Assembly: GCA_024711065.1 (NCBI GenBank) | Contig: JANJTN010000128.1 | Coordinates: 1-51,484 of the forward strand | Reading direction: 5' to 3' | DNA: 51,484 bases | Source of the DNA: a bacterium | Lineage (GTDB): Bacteria; Bacteroidota; Ignavibacteria; Kapaibacteriales; Kapaibacteriaceae | Part shown: in pieces, positions 37,959 to 51,484 of the stretch | How positions within the stretch are numbered: position 1 is the stretch's first letter | Layout: every line of letters starts with the position of its first letter | The notes under the pieces: model-generated | Databases searched by the model: none | Told to the model about the DNA's origin: nothing | What the model saw: only the letters and a program-made list of their open reading frames with translations | Position numbers and translations under genes: made by a program

Positions 37959-39941
37959 TCATCGAACGTTGAGCAGAACGGAGGGACCTTGGGCACTGCG
38001 CACCAGGTACACGCCGCCGGCCAGGTGGCGGGTGTCGACGTCGACCTCGCCATGAACCATGCCGGTCCATACATCGCGTCCCATCAGGTCCGTGATCTGC
38101 ACCAACATGGGCACGTCCGTCCGTAGCACCACGCGATCATCTGCCGGATTGGGGAACGCGGCCAAGCCCCCTTCCACCCGAGGACCCTCTGCCACCGACG
38201 TTGCCGGATCCGGGAAGCGGACATGATAGCGCTCCCACGTATCGCTGCACCACTGGGCGAGCACCTCCATGGTGTCGCCGGTCGGGCGAATGATCAGGCA
38301 ATCGCCCTCCATGATCTCGGCCGTGGTCAGGATCTCCCCGTCACCAGCCGGATTGAACACCAGGTTGGCCACGGCATCATGGGTGCTGATCACGCGACAG
38401 CCGTTCGTGGGGATCGTTTCCAGGTCCTGCAACCGTGCTGCCGCGATCGCATCGCCGCCGCCGCTGGCCCAATGTTGTTGCTTCTCGTACCGACCCAGCA
38501 TCAGGTCCAGTGTTTCCCAACACCGGCACACCGGACTGGAATAGCCATCGCCAGTAGGTACTCCTTGGGCGATCATCACCTTGCCGATCTCGCGCGACTG
38601 CTCGCGTCCCTCGTGGATCAGGTTGCGACCGGGGAAGCAATCAGGTGAGGGCCCCGGATCCTTGGAGTTCCAGTCCGTTTTGGCATGGCGGAAGAACACC
38701 ACCATGGTACCAGTGCGCAGTTCTGCCATGGCTTCGGGAGGCGTAAGGCGGCCACGGCGCTGACTCTCGTACGCTCCAAGGTCTACCTTGCGTCCAACCA
38801 GACGCGGGTTACCGATGGCATCGCAGTTCTGATGGTTCACGAACTTGTCGACCACGCCACCGTCTCGCGCCACCGAGAAACTCGACGGACGCAGACCATC
38901 GTCGTCCGTGCCGAAGTAGCCATCCGGGCCCATGGGATCGTTGATGTCTTCAAAGGACGGATCGCTCTGCCAGAAGCCGAGGTCGAAGTCTTTCTCGATC
39001 AGATTGGCGGTGGAGGTGAACGTATGCGCGTCGTCCTTCTTCACCTGCACTACATGCTTGAGCGTGTCCGGCAGGTCGCCGTTCCACATCACCGAATTTT
39101 GGAGAAGGCCTCCGGAGACCACAAGCGACGTTCCGCCGCCGGCAACGGCATCGGTGCCAACCGAATTACGAACGAACGTGGTGTTCACGATGTACACGGG
39201 AGTTTCGGCGGCGATGGCGCCCCCTCCAAGAGCGGCATAGTTGCTGTCGAACACGCACGAGGCGATCTGCACCGTGGGCGCTACATCGCTGGCTCCCACA
39301 TAGATCCCACCAGCAGTGGCCTCGGTGCTGTTGGCCAGGAACATCGTTTCGCCGATGAAAGGACCATACCCGTACGACGGCGGGTCCTGGTGATTTCGGA
39401 TCGCGATACCGCGGCCGCTGTTATGGTCGAACTGGCAGAACTCTACACGTACCCTGCCGGTCTGGGACAGCACCAGGGCGTCGCCTTCAAACCCGGTAAA
39501 GCGGCAATTGTAGAAAGCTGGCTGGCCGAACTGCACATCGATCCCGCCAATAGGGCCACGGAACACCAAGCCATCGAGTCGGGTGGTGGAGTCGTGCTCA
39601 ACCAGGGTCCACCGCCCGTTCAGCACGACCACGCTCGGCCGCCGATACCAGTCGCGCAGCTCCCGCAGCGTCTCGTAGCCACCAAAGCCGCCGTACAGGC
39701 GCACACCCTTGGGCAACGTAGCGCTAAAGGCATCCACCTCATAGGCGCCACGTGCCACCCATATCTCGTCGCCATCGGCGGCCATGGACAGGGCATCCGC
39801 CAGGTAGCGGTACGGAGCATTCCACGACTGACCGTCGCCACCCGGCTCTGCGATGGCGGCAACGAACAGGGTGTCGGCAGCGTGAAGGGGGCTAGCCACT
39901 GCGGCCGCCACAAGCATCAGTAGGAGGGCTCGTTTGATCAT
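37959..39941 (-). CDS. Secreted protein: beta-helix-like N-terminal half, histidine-phosphatase-like domain, T9SS C-terminal signal
   Basis: Signal peptide MIKRALLLMLVAAAVASPLHA; right-handed beta-helix-like region; VVFFRHAKTDWN and VISTHDAVANLVF phosphatase motifs; C-term AAFPNPADDRVVLRTD...LAGGVYLVRSAQGPSVLLNVR. Confidence 0.8.
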   Translation of the reverse strand: MIKRALLLMLVAAAVASPLHAADTLFVAAIAEPGGDGQSWNAPYRYLADALSMAADGDEIWVARGAYEVDAFSATLPKGVRLYGGFGGYETLRELRDWYRRPSVVVLNGRWTLVEHDSTTRLDGLVFRGPIGGIDVQFGQPAFYNCRFTGFEGDALVLSQTGRVRVEFCQFDHNSGRGIAIRNHQDPPSYGYGPFIGETMFLANSTEATAGGIYVGASDVAPTVQIASCVFDSNYAALGGGAIAAETPVYIVNTTFVRNSVGTDAVAGGGTSLVVSGGLLQNSVMWNGDLPDTLKHVVQVKKDDAHTFTSTANLIEKDFDLGFWQSDPSFEDINDPMGPDGYFGTDDDGLRPSSFSVARDGGVVDKFVNHQNCDAIGNPRLVGRKVDLGAYESQRRGRLTPPEAMAELRTGTMVVFFRHAKTDWNSKDPGPSPDCFPGRNLIHEGREQSREIGKVMIAQGVPTGDGYSSPVCRCWETLDLMLGRYEKQQHWASGGGDAIAAARLQDLETIPTNGCRVISTHDAVANLVFNPAGDGEILTTAEIMEGDCLIIRPTGDTMEVLAQWCSDTWERYHVRFPDPATSVAEGPRVEGGLAAFPNPADDRVVLRTDVPMLVQITDLMGRDVWTGMVHGEVDVDTRHLAGGVYLVRSAQGPSVLLNVR

Positions 39942-39961
39942 GTCCGAATCTACACAAAGGA

Positions 39962-39993
39962 AAACGCCCCACCGGAATCCCGGAGGGGCGTTT
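39962..39993 (-). terminator. Intrinsic terminator of rpoBC
   Basis: AAACGCCCC-A-CCGG-AATC-CCGG-A-GGGGCGTTT, followed on the minus strand by TCCTTTG. Confidence 0.88.
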
Positions 39994-40016
39994 GCGTTAC
40001 GATATCGGACGCTGGA

Positions 40017-44294
<4,278 letters not shown>

Positions 44295-44337
44295 CGTTTC
44301 TCCGATGGAGTTTTCCGGTTCAGTGAATCGTGGACGA

Positions 44338-47300
44338 TCAATCGAACTTGACGTCCAGGCACAGGCCCTGCAACTCGCGAACGAGCACGTTGAAGGACTC
44401 AGGGATATTCGGCACCGGCAGGTTCTCGCCTTTGACGAGGGTCTCGTACATCTTGGCTCGTCCCTGCACGTCGTCCGATTTGACGGTGATCATCTCTTGC
44501 AGCGTGTGGGCAGCCCCATACGCCTCGAGTGCCCACACCTCCATCTCGCCGAGACGCTGTCCGCCGAACTGAGCTTTACCACCCAGCGGTTGTTGCGTGA
44601 TCAACGAGTATGGACCAATGGATCGCGCGTGCAGCTTGTCTTCGACCAAGTGCGAGAGCTTCATCATGTAGATGATGCCCACGGTGACTTCATTTTCGAA
44701 AGCTTCGCCTGAGCGGCCATCGTACAGCACCGTTTTTCCGGTACGAGGTAGTCCGGCCTGAGCAAGGTACTCGCCCACTTCCTCCCACGACGCACCATCG
44801 AAGATCGGCGTAGCGAAGTGCACACCCAGTTTCGAACCAGCCCAGCCGAGAGCGGTCTCGTACAGCTGGCCCAGGTTCATACGGCTCGGTACGCCCAGCG
44901 GGTTAAGGACGATGTCCACCGGCTGTCCGTCCGGCAGGAACGGCATGTCCTGCACCGGAACGATCTTCGAAACGATACCCTTGTTGCCGTGGCGGCCGGC
45001 CATCTTGTCGCCCACTTGCAGCTTGCGCTTCTTGGCCACATAGACCTTGGCCATCTGCAGGATACCGGGCTGCAGCTCGTCTCCGGCAGCGATCTTGTTC
45101 CGCTCGATCCGGCCATCCAGCATGACCAGCTGACGGCGGTTCTCGTAGTTCTTGAGCAGCTCGCGAAGCAACGTCATGGTCTTCTTGTCGGACACCCAAT
45201 CCTGCTCGACATTCATTGCCGACGGCACAAACGAGCCTGCCTCGTACTTGGCCATCAGATCCTCTGCCGACAGCTTGGCGCCGGAGCGGAACACCACCGA
45301 GTCATTCGCCGAGCGGATGCCGGTACTGGTCTTGCCGTCCAGTAGCTGACCGATGCGCTCCACACACTCTACGTCCAGAGCACGCAGAGCCTGCTGCTCG
45401 CGTTTGGTGATCAGGTCTTGCCGACGCTTCTCTTCCGCGCGGAACTCCGTATCGGAGGTCAGCACGCGGCGAGCGAACAGCTTGGTATTGATCACCGTGC
45501 CTTTGAGTCCGGGAGGTGCCTTCAGTGAAACGTCCTTCACATCTCCAGCCTTGTCGCCGAAGATGGCACGAAGCAGCTTCTCTTCCGGTGTCGGGTCGGT
45601 CTCGCCCTTGGGCGTGATCTTACCGATCAGGATGTCGCCCTCATGCACTTTGGAACCAACGCTCACGATACCGCGGTCGTCGAGGTCCTTGGTGGCTTCT
45701 TCCGAGACGTTCGGGATCTCGCGGGTGAACTCTTCTTCGCCACGCTTGGTGTCGCGAACCTGCAGCGTGAATTCTTCGATGTGGACCGATGTGAACACGT
45801 CTTGCGCTACCATGCGCTCGCTGATCACAATGGCGTCCTCAAAGTTGTATCCGCGCCACGGCATGAAGGCCACCATCACGTTCTGGCCGAGTGCCAATTC
45901 ACCGTCGTCGGTAGACGCACCGTCGATGATCGGCTCGCCCTTGGCTACGCGCTGTCCCGCCCGCACGATCGGGCGCTGGTTGATGGCGGTATCCTGGTTC
46001 GTGCGATAGTACTTCAGCAGTTCGTAGCGGATCACGCGATCGCCATCGAACGACGTCAGTTGCTCGTCCTTCGGGCGCTTGTCGTCGTACCGTACCTGCA
46101 CGTAATCACCGCACACGTACTCGATCACGCCGTCGTCCTCTGCGAGAACCACCGAGCGCGAATCCCGAGCCACGCGAGCTTCCATACCGGTACCCACGAT
46201 CGGAGCGTGCGGCCGTAGCAGCGGCACACCTTGGCGTTGCATGTTCGAACCCATCAGGGCCCGGTTGGCATCGTCGTGCTCCAGGAACGGGATCAGGGAG
46301 GCAGCCGGAGACGTGATCTGGTCGGTCGAGACCTCCATGTATTCCACTTCCGACGGCGGAACGACCTTGTAGTCGCCGCTGCGGCGGGCTTTCACGGTCT
46401 CTCCCACCAGGCGGCCCTTGCTGTCCACATCCGTGCCAGCCGGCACGATGGTCTTGCCTTCTTCCTTGTCGGCCGGCAGGAACTCCAGATCGTCGGTCAC
46501 GATACCGTTCACGACCTTCACATACGGCGTCTCGATGAAGCCGAACTTGTTCACGCGGGCATGGATGGCCAGCGACGAGATCAGACCGATGTTCGGACCT
46601 TCCGGCGTCTCGATCGGACACAGGCGGCCGTAGTGCGTATAGTGCACGTCGCGCACCTCAAAGCCGGCGCGCTCACGCGTCAGACCGCCAGGTCCCAGAG
46701 CCGAGGTCCGACGCTTGTGCGTAACCTCAGACAGCGGGTTGGTCTGATCCATGAACTGGCTCAGCTGGTTGGTTCCGAAGAACTGGTTGATCACGCTGGT
46801 GATCGTACGAGCATTGACCAGTTCGGACGGCGTGATGTTCTCGCTGTCGCGAACGCTAAGGCGCTCCTTGATCGTACGCGCCATCCGGGTCAGACCCAGA
46901 TTGAACGTCGATTCAAGCTGCTCGCCCACCGTACGAACCCGACGGTTGGCCAAGTGGTCGATATCGTCCACCGGCACCTTGGCGTCGCGCACGTCGATCA
47001 GGTGTTTCACGATCCGTACGATGTCGTCCACGGTCAGCGTGGTCACATCGAACGGCACGTTCAGATTCAGTTTCTCATTGATGCGATAGCGGCCCACAAC
47101 ACCCAGGTCATAACGCTTGGGGTTGAAGAACAGCTTCTCGAGCAAGCCCCAGGCCGTGTCCAGATCCGGTGGATCGGACGAACGGAGTTGGCGGTAGATC
47201 GTCTCCAGAGCATCCTCACGGGTGCGGGACGTGTCCTTGGCCAGCGTCTTGGCAATGATCGGCTCGTCGTTCGGGTTTTCGTACTTGTACAACCGAATGG

Positions 47301-48162
47301 AGTCCACCTCGGCTGCGCCGAGCATCTCCATCAGATTGGGGTCCACCACATAGTCGCGCTGGGCCACGATCTCGCCTGTGGCCATATCCACCACATCGGC
47401 CGCCACGCGGCGTCCGAGGTGATCTTCGGTGAGCTCACTCACCGGCACATCCTCGGCCAGTTCGAAGAGGTTCAACAGATCCTCATCGCTGGAATAGCCA
47501 AGGGCGCGCAGCAGGGTGGTGACCGGGAATTTCTTCTTTCGGTCGATGTAGGCGTACATCACGTCGTGGATGTCCGTGGTGAATTCGATCCACGAACCCT
47601 TGAACGGAATGATGCGCGCCGAGAAGATCTTGGTGCCGTTCGGGTGCAACGCTTCATCGAAGAAGCAGCCGGGCGAACGATGCAGCTGGGCAACGATCAC
47701 GCGCTCGGCGCCGTTGATGATGAAGGTTCCCCGAGGAGTCATCGCCGGGATCTGACCCAGGTAGACCTCCTGGTCGATCGCCTCGATGTAGTCCTCCGAG
47801 CTCGGGTCGGCCTTCGACGACAGCCGCAGACGGGCTTTCAGCGTCTTGGCGTACGTCAGCTCGCGCTCGCGACACTCTTCCTCGGTGTACTTGGGCTTCT
47901 CGATGAAGTAATCGATGAAGCTCAGTTCGTACACTCCGGAGTTGTCCTCGATCGGGAAGTTGGACGCAAAGGCACGCTGAAGGCCGAGGTTGCGGCGCTC
48001 CGTAGCCGGTACGTCTTCCTGCACGAACTCGTGGTACGAGTCGATCTGGATCCCGAGCAGGTCGGGGTAGGTGTGGTGCTTGCTAACGTGGCCGAAGTGA
48101 ACGCGCTCGCGGAGGCGCTTCATCGGCAGTGTGTACAGGGATGTATCCTGAGGTGCATGCAT
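44338..48162 (-). CDS. rpoB: DNA-directed RNA polymerase subunit beta
   Basis: 1274 aa; [57 protein letters not shown]. Confidence 0.98.
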   Translation of the reverse strand: MHAPQDTSLYTLPMKRLRERVHFGHVSKHHTYPDLLGIQIDSYHEFVQEDVPATERRNLGLQRAFASNFPIEDNSGVYELSFIDYFIEKPKYTEEECRERELTYAKTLKARLRLSSKADPSSEDYIEAIDQEVYLGQIPAMTPRGTFIINGAERVIVAQLHRSPGCFFDEALHPNGTKIFSARIIPFKGSWIEFTTDIHDVMYAYIDRKKKFPVTTLLRALGYSSDEDLLNLFELAEDVPVSELTEDHLGRRVAADVVDMATGEIVAQRDYVVDPNLMEMLGAAEVDSIRLYKYENPNDEPIIAKTLAKDTSRTREDALETIYRQLRSSDPPDLDTAWGLLEKLFFNPKRYDLGVVGRYRINEKLNLNVPFDVTTLTVDDIVRIVKHLIDVRDAKVPVDDIDHLANRRVRTVGEQLESTFNLGLTRMARTIKERLSVRDSENITPSELVNARTITSVINQFFGTNQLSQFMDQTNPLSEVTHKRRTSALGPGGLTRERAGFEVRDVHYTHYGRLCPIETPEGPNIGLISSLAIHARVNKFGFIETPYVKVVNGIVTDDLEFLPADKEEGKTIVPAGTDVDSKGRLVGETVKARRSGDYKVVPPSEVEYMEVSTDQITSPAASLIPFLEHDDANRALMGSNMQRQGVPLLRPHAPIVGTGMEARVARDSRSVVLAEDDGVIEYVCGDYVQVRYDDKRPKDEQLTSFDGDRVIRYELLKYYRTNQDTAINQRPIVRAGQRVAKGEPIIDGASTDDGELALGQNVMVAFMPWRGYNFEDAIVISERMVAQDVFTSVHIEEFTLQVRDTKRGEEEFTREIPNVSEEATKDLDDRGIVSVGSKVHEGDILIGKITPKGETDPTPEEKLLRAIFGDKAGDVKDVSLKAPPGLKGTVINTKLFARRVLTSDTEFRAEEKRRQDLITKREQQALRALDVECVERIGQLLDGKTSTGIRSANDSVVFRSGAKLSAEDLMAKYEAGSFVPSAMNVEQDWVSDKKTMTLLRELLKNYENRRQLVMLDGRIERNKIAAGDELQPGILQMAKVYVAKKRKLQVGDKMAGRHGNKGIVSKIVPVQDMPFLPDGQPVDIVLNPLGVPSRMNLGQLYETALGWAGSKLGVHFATPIFDGASWEEVGEYLAQAGLPRTGKTVLYDGRSGEAFENEVTVGIIYMMKLSHLVEDKLHARSIGPYSLITQQPLGGKAQFGGQRLGEMEVWALEAYGAAHTLQEMITVKSDDVQGRAKMYETLVKGENLPVPNIPESFNVLVRELQGLCLDVKFD

Positions 48163-48219
48163 GGGAAGGGGGCTCCCGACAGCGTGAACAAAGGTGTGGT
48201 CACAAGGACCAGTAAAGAC

Positions 48220-48262
48220 AACAACACCCGGGAAGGCACAAAACGGCCAACCCGGGGTTGTT
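48220..48262 (-). terminator. Hairpin in the rplL-rpoB intergenic region (attenuator/partial terminator)
   Basis: AACAACACCCGGG - 18 nt - CCCGGGGTTGTT, one bulged A. Confidence 0.6.
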
Positions 48263-48277
48263 GATAGCGTTCAGACG

Positions 48278-48658
48278 TTACTTCAGCGTGACCTTGGCGC
48301 CAGCTTCTTCGAGCTTCTTCTTCAGCGACTCGGCCTCGTCCTTCGGAGCGGCTTCTTTCACCACTTTCGGGGCGCCTTCCACCAGATCCTTGGCTTCCTT
48401 CAGTCCGAGACCCGTGACTTCGCGGACCACTTTGATCACGTTCAGTTTCTGGGCACCGGCTTCGGTGAGTTCCACGTCGAATTCGGTCTTCTCTTCAGCG
48501 GCTTCGCCACCACCGGCAGCTACCGGACCGGCAGCCATCATCATCGGTGCAGCGGCCGTAACACCGAACTTCTCTTCCAGAGCTTCCTTCAGAGCGGCAG
48601 CTTCCGTAAGGGTCAGTGCGCCGATCTTCTCAACGAGTTCTTCAACGATTGCAGACAT
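48278..48658 (-). CDS. rplL: 50S ribosomal protein L7/L12
   Basis: [47 protein letters not shown]. Confidence 0.97.
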   Translation of the reverse strand: MSAIVEELVEKIGALTLTEAAALKEALEEKFGVTAAAPMMMAAGPVAAGGGEAAEEKTEFDVELTEAGAQKLNVIKVVREVTGLGLKEAKDLVEGAPKVVKEAAPKDEAESLKKKLEEAGAKVTLK

Positions 48659-48703
48659 TACTGTCTCCTACTTGAGTTAAATGATTGTGTATTCGTAACG
48701 GGG

Positions 48704-49231
48704 TTAGGCTGCCTGTTTCTTGGCAACTTCTTCGACCAGCGATGCCACATCGCGCATCACTGCGCTGATGGCGCCATGGATACCGGAGACCGGTGCATGG
48801 ATGCTGCCGATGATACCTGCAATGAGCTCCTCGCGCGTCGGCAGCTCAGAAACTCGCTTGAGCTGCGATCCGTCGAAGGTCTGACCTTCGATCCATGCCA
48901 TCTTCAAGGACGGTTTTTCCGTCTTCTCAAAGTGCTTGCGAATGATCTTGGCCGGACCGACGGCATCCGTCGAACCAAAGATGATCGCGGTTTGCCCAGC
49001 AAAGCGCTCGATCCCCAGATCGTACTGTTCACCGGCCTGCTGAAGGGCACGAGCGATGAGCGTGTTCTTGGCCACGCGCATCGAGGCACCCTTCTCGCGG
49101 ATCTCGGCACGGAAGGCTTGATCCTCCGCCACCGTCATCCGGGTGAAGTCGACGAAATAGAGGCTCGTTGCTCCCTGGATCTGCTCCACGAGCTCGGCCA
49201 CGATCGCCTGTTTTTGTTCTTTCGTTACCAT
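48704..49231 (-). CDS. rplJ: 50S ribosomal protein L10
   Basis: Start trimmed to MVTKEQKQAIVAELVEQIQGATSLYFVDFTRMTVAEDQAFR. Confidence 0.95.
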   Translation of the reverse strand: MVTKEQKQAIVAELVEQIQGATSLYFVDFTRMTVAEDQAFRAEIREKGASMRVAKNTLIARALQQAGEQYDLGIERFAGQTAIIFGSTDAVGPAKIIRKHFEKTEKPSLKMAWIEGQTFDGSQLKRVSELPTREELIAGIIGSIHAPVSGIHGAISAVMRDVASLVEEVAKKQAA

Positions 49232-49259
49232 ACGGCTCCGATTCACATAATGATGTTCA

Positions 49260-49298
49260 GTGATCAACCGCCACAAGGACGGGTAGAAGCTTGATCAC
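49260..49298 (-). promoter_or_regulatory. Candidate rplJ leader hairpin
   Basis: 8-bp inverted repeat GTGATCAA...TTGATCAC in the rplA-rplJ gap; position analogous to the L10-leader autoregulatory element. Confidence 0.35.
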
Positions 49299-49322
49299 CA
49301 AACAGTGCGTAATAGTCGTTGA

Positions 49323-50021
49323 TTAATGGTCTGCGCCCACGGAATGCTCGTCGACCCGAACGCTGGGACCCATGGTGGACGTGAAGAACAACGACTTCAC
49401 GTACTTCCCTTTGGCCGAGCTCGGCTTGGCGCGCAAAACAGTGTTCACAAAGAGTGCGGCGTTCTCGGCCAGCTTCTCCGGAGAGAAGGAGCACTTGCCG
49501 ATCGCAGCATGGATGTTGCCGGCCTTGTCCACGCGGAACTCGATCTTACCGGCTTTGACCTCTTGAACGGCCTTCGCTACGTCGAACGTAACGGTTCCGC
49601 TCTTCGGGTTCGGCATCAGGCCGCGCGGTCCGAGGATCCGGCCTAGCTTGCCAACCTCGCCCATCACGTCGGGCGTGGCAATGATGATGTCGATGTCTGC
49701 CCAGCCGCCTTGCAGCTTCTCGACGTATTCGGCCAGACCGGCGTAGTCCGCGCCGGCGTCCAGCGCTTCCTTGTCCTTCGGTGCGTTGGCCATCACCAGC
49801 ACGCGAACGGTCTTGCCCGTGCCGTGCGGCAGGGCTACCGTACCGCGCACCAGCTGGTCGGCCTTCCGCGGGTCCACACCGAGGTTCATCGTAACCTCGA
49901 AGGACTCGTCGAATTTGGCGGTGGCGTTCTTCTTGACGATCTCAACAGCCTCTTTGAACGCATAGACCTTCTTGCGGTCGTAGCTCTGGGCTGCCTTGGT
50001 GTAGCGTTTGTTCGTTGCCAT
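49323..50021 (-). CDS. rplA: 50S ribosomal protein L1
   Basis: Start trimmed to [45 protein letters not shown]. Confidence 0.97.
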   Translation of the reverse strand: MATNKRYTKAAQSYDRKKVYAFKEAVEIVKKNATAKFDESFEVTMNLGVDPRKADQLVRGTVALPHGTGKTVRVLVMANAPKDKEALDAGADYAGLAEYVEKLQGGWADIDIIIATPDVMGEVGKLGRILGPRGLMPNPKSGTVTFDVAKAVQEVKAGKIEFRVDKAGNIHAAIGKCSFSPEKLAENAALFVNTVLRAKPSSAKGKYVKSLFFTSTMGPSVRVDEHSVGADH

Positions 50022-50077
50022 GGTTGTGTCCTTGTGTTGTGCAAGCGGCCGCCCTCCGGCAGCCTCCAACAGGTGAA

Positions 50078-50503
50078 TTATCCTTCTACGGTCAGGCCCA
50101 TCGAACGGGCCGTGCCGGCGATCATCGAGACGGCGGCGTCCAGGTCATTCGCATTCAGATCGGCCTTCTTGATCTCGGCGATCTCTTCCAGCTGCTTGCG
50201 CGTGACCGATCCCACTTTGTTGCGGTTCGGTTCGCCCGATCCCTTCGGGATGCCGGCAGCCTTGATCAGCAGCACGGCAGCAGGGGGCGACTTGATCTCG
50301 AACGTAAAGCTCTTGTCCGAGTAGTACGTGATCAAGCACGGCAGCACCATGCCCGGCTGCTTGGCAGACTTGGCATTGAACTGCTTGACGAATTCCATAC
50401 CGGCCAGTCCGCGCTGACCGAATGCCGGGCCTACCGGCGGGGCCATCGTGGCCTCGCCACCCTTGATCTGGAGCTTGAAGCTCCCCATCACCTTTTTAGC
50501 CAT
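50078..50503 (-). CDS. rplK: 50S ribosomal protein L11
   Basis: [40 protein letters not shown]. Confidence 0.96.
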   Translation of the reverse strand: MAKKVMGSFKLQIKGGEATMAPPVGPAFGQRGLAGMEFVKQFNAKSAKQPGMVLPCLITYYSDKSFTFEIKSPPAAVLLIKAAGIPKGSGEPNRNKVGSVTRKQLEEIAEIKKADLNANDLDAAVSMIAGTARSMGLTVEG

Positions 50504-50576
50504 GGTATCCTTTCGTGGTCAACGACCGCTCTTCCCTCAGGTAAGGGGCTTGTCGGTCTCCCACTTGACAAATGAA

Positions 50577-51143
50577 CTAGTGTTTCTCTGATTCAACCTG
50601 ATGGAAGTCGAGCTCGATCGGCGTCTTGCGACCCAGGATCCCAACCTCCACCTTCAGCTTCTGCTTTTCGTTATTCACTTCCTTGATCGTGCCGTTGAAG
50701 TTCGAGAACGGGCCGTCGATCACTTTCACCGGATCTCCCTCGCGGAACGAGGTCACCGACGTGCTGATGTCCTTCCGCTCTTCGACCCGACCCAGGATCC
50801 GATCCACTTCATCCTTCTGCAAGGCCTGCGGCTCGGTCTTGGTACCCACAAAACTCACGATGGACTGTAGCGAAAGGATCACCTCCTTCAAGCGCTTGTC
50901 CAACGTACACTCGATCAGGATGTACCCCGGAAGGAAGTTCTTCACCTTCGTCCGGCGCTTGCCGTTACGCACCTCGTACACCGTTTCCTGTGGGATCACG
51001 ATGTTCAGGACACGATTCTCCATGCCAAGGCGGGTCATCTCCATCTCGATGTTCTGCTTCACCTTGGCCTCATGGCCGGTGAAGGTTCGAATGGCATACC
51101 ACTTTGGCTCGAGCGGTCGGTCCTGGTCGGGGGCGTTCAGCAT
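50577..51143 (-). CDS. nusG: Transcription termination/antitermination protein NusG
   Basis: KWYAIRTFTGHEAKVKQNIE; KOW region FREGDPVKVIDGPFSNFNGTIKEVN. Confidence 0.97.
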   Translation of the reverse strand: MLNAPDQDRPLEPKWYAIRTFTGHEAKVKQNIEMEMTRLGMENRVLNIVIPQETVYEVRNGKRRTKVKNFLPGYILIECTLDKRLKEVILSLQSIVSFVGTKTEPQALQKDEVDRILGRVEERKDISTSVTSFREGDPVKVIDGPFSNFNGTIKEVNNEKQKLKVEVGILGRKTPIELDFHQVESEKH

Positions 51144-51157
51144 TCGTTCCGGTATCC

Positions 51158-51340
51158 TTAGAAGATGAACTTCATCACCTGCGTCATCGCTTGGTCGATG
51201 ATGAAGGTCACTCCCGTGATGATGAGGCTGGTCACGATCACCACGATCGTGCTCTCGCGCAACTGCTCACGCGTGGGCCAGGAGACCTTTTGCATCTCCT
51301 TGCTCACGTCCGTCAGAAATTGTTTCGTCTTTGCCAGCAT
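51158..51340 (-). CDS. secE: Preprotein translocase subunit SecE
   Basis: 60 aa: FLTDVSKEMQKVSWPTREQLRESTIVVIVTSLIITGVTFIIDQAM. Confidence 0.95.
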   Translation of the reverse strand: MLAKTKQFLTDVSKEMQKVSWPTREQLRESTIVVIVTSLIITGVTFIIDQAMTQVMKFIF

Positions 51341-51384
51341 GTTGCTGTCCTTCGACGGTAAGTTGTCGACGTCTGTTTCGTTCG

Positions 51385-51457
51385 CACGGGCGGCAGGACT
51401 TGAACCCGCAGCCTGCGGTTTTGGAGACCGCTGCTCTACCAGTTGAGCTACACCCGT
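51385..51457 (-). tRNA. trnW: tRNA-Trp (CCA anticodon)
   Basis: Minus strand ACGGGTGTAGCTCAACTGGTAGAGCAGCGGTCTCCAAAACCGCAGGCTGCGGGTTCAAGTCCTGCCGCCCGTG; full cloverleaf, anticodon loop CTCCAAA; 3' CCA not encoded. Confidence 0.95.
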
Positions 51458-51484
51458 ATCACCGCTGAGCTGATGACCGGGATT

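Noticed and set aside
20060-39950. Accessory block as a mobile island
   Set aside because: No mobility gene, att-like flanking repeats or tRNA junction at its edges; gluQ and EF-G are core-type genes.
46231-48264. 677-aa plus-strand ORF antisense to rpoB
   Set aside because: Shadow ORF; same compositional bias as other mirror frames.

Overview
This window is mostly one large minus-strand translation/transcription supercluster. Read along the minus strand it is: tRNA-Trp, secE, nusG, rplK, rplA, rplJ, rplL, rpoB, rpoC, then a ~20 kb accessory block (about 20.1-39.95 kb), then rpsL, rpsG, fusA, tuf, the S10/spc/alpha ribosomal protein genes (rpsJ to rplQ), engB and a truncated purE. The accessory block holds four predicted type IX secretion (T9SS) C-terminal-signal proteins: a YCF48/BNR-like protein, an Ig-like protein, an Asp-box protein, and a beta-helix protein with an internal histidine-phosphatase-like domain. 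It also holds an ECF sigma / anti-sigma-like / lipoprotein operon on the plus strand, a 27-Cys secreted protein, a second EF-G of mitochondrial-EFG1/spdEFG1-like type, an MFS transporter, a bestrophin, a DAACS symporter, glutamyl-Q tRNA(Asp) synthetase and an orphan 506-aa protein. T9SS signals, TTTG-N19-21-TAnnTTTG promoters and gene order point to the Bacteroidota/Chlorobi/Kapabacteria assemblage (inference). The most interesting nucleotide-level signal is an over-represented octamer AGGGGGCT/AGCCCCCT: 20 copies counted by hand, in several reading frames and in intergenic DNA. No CRISPR array, transposase, integrase or phage module was seen.
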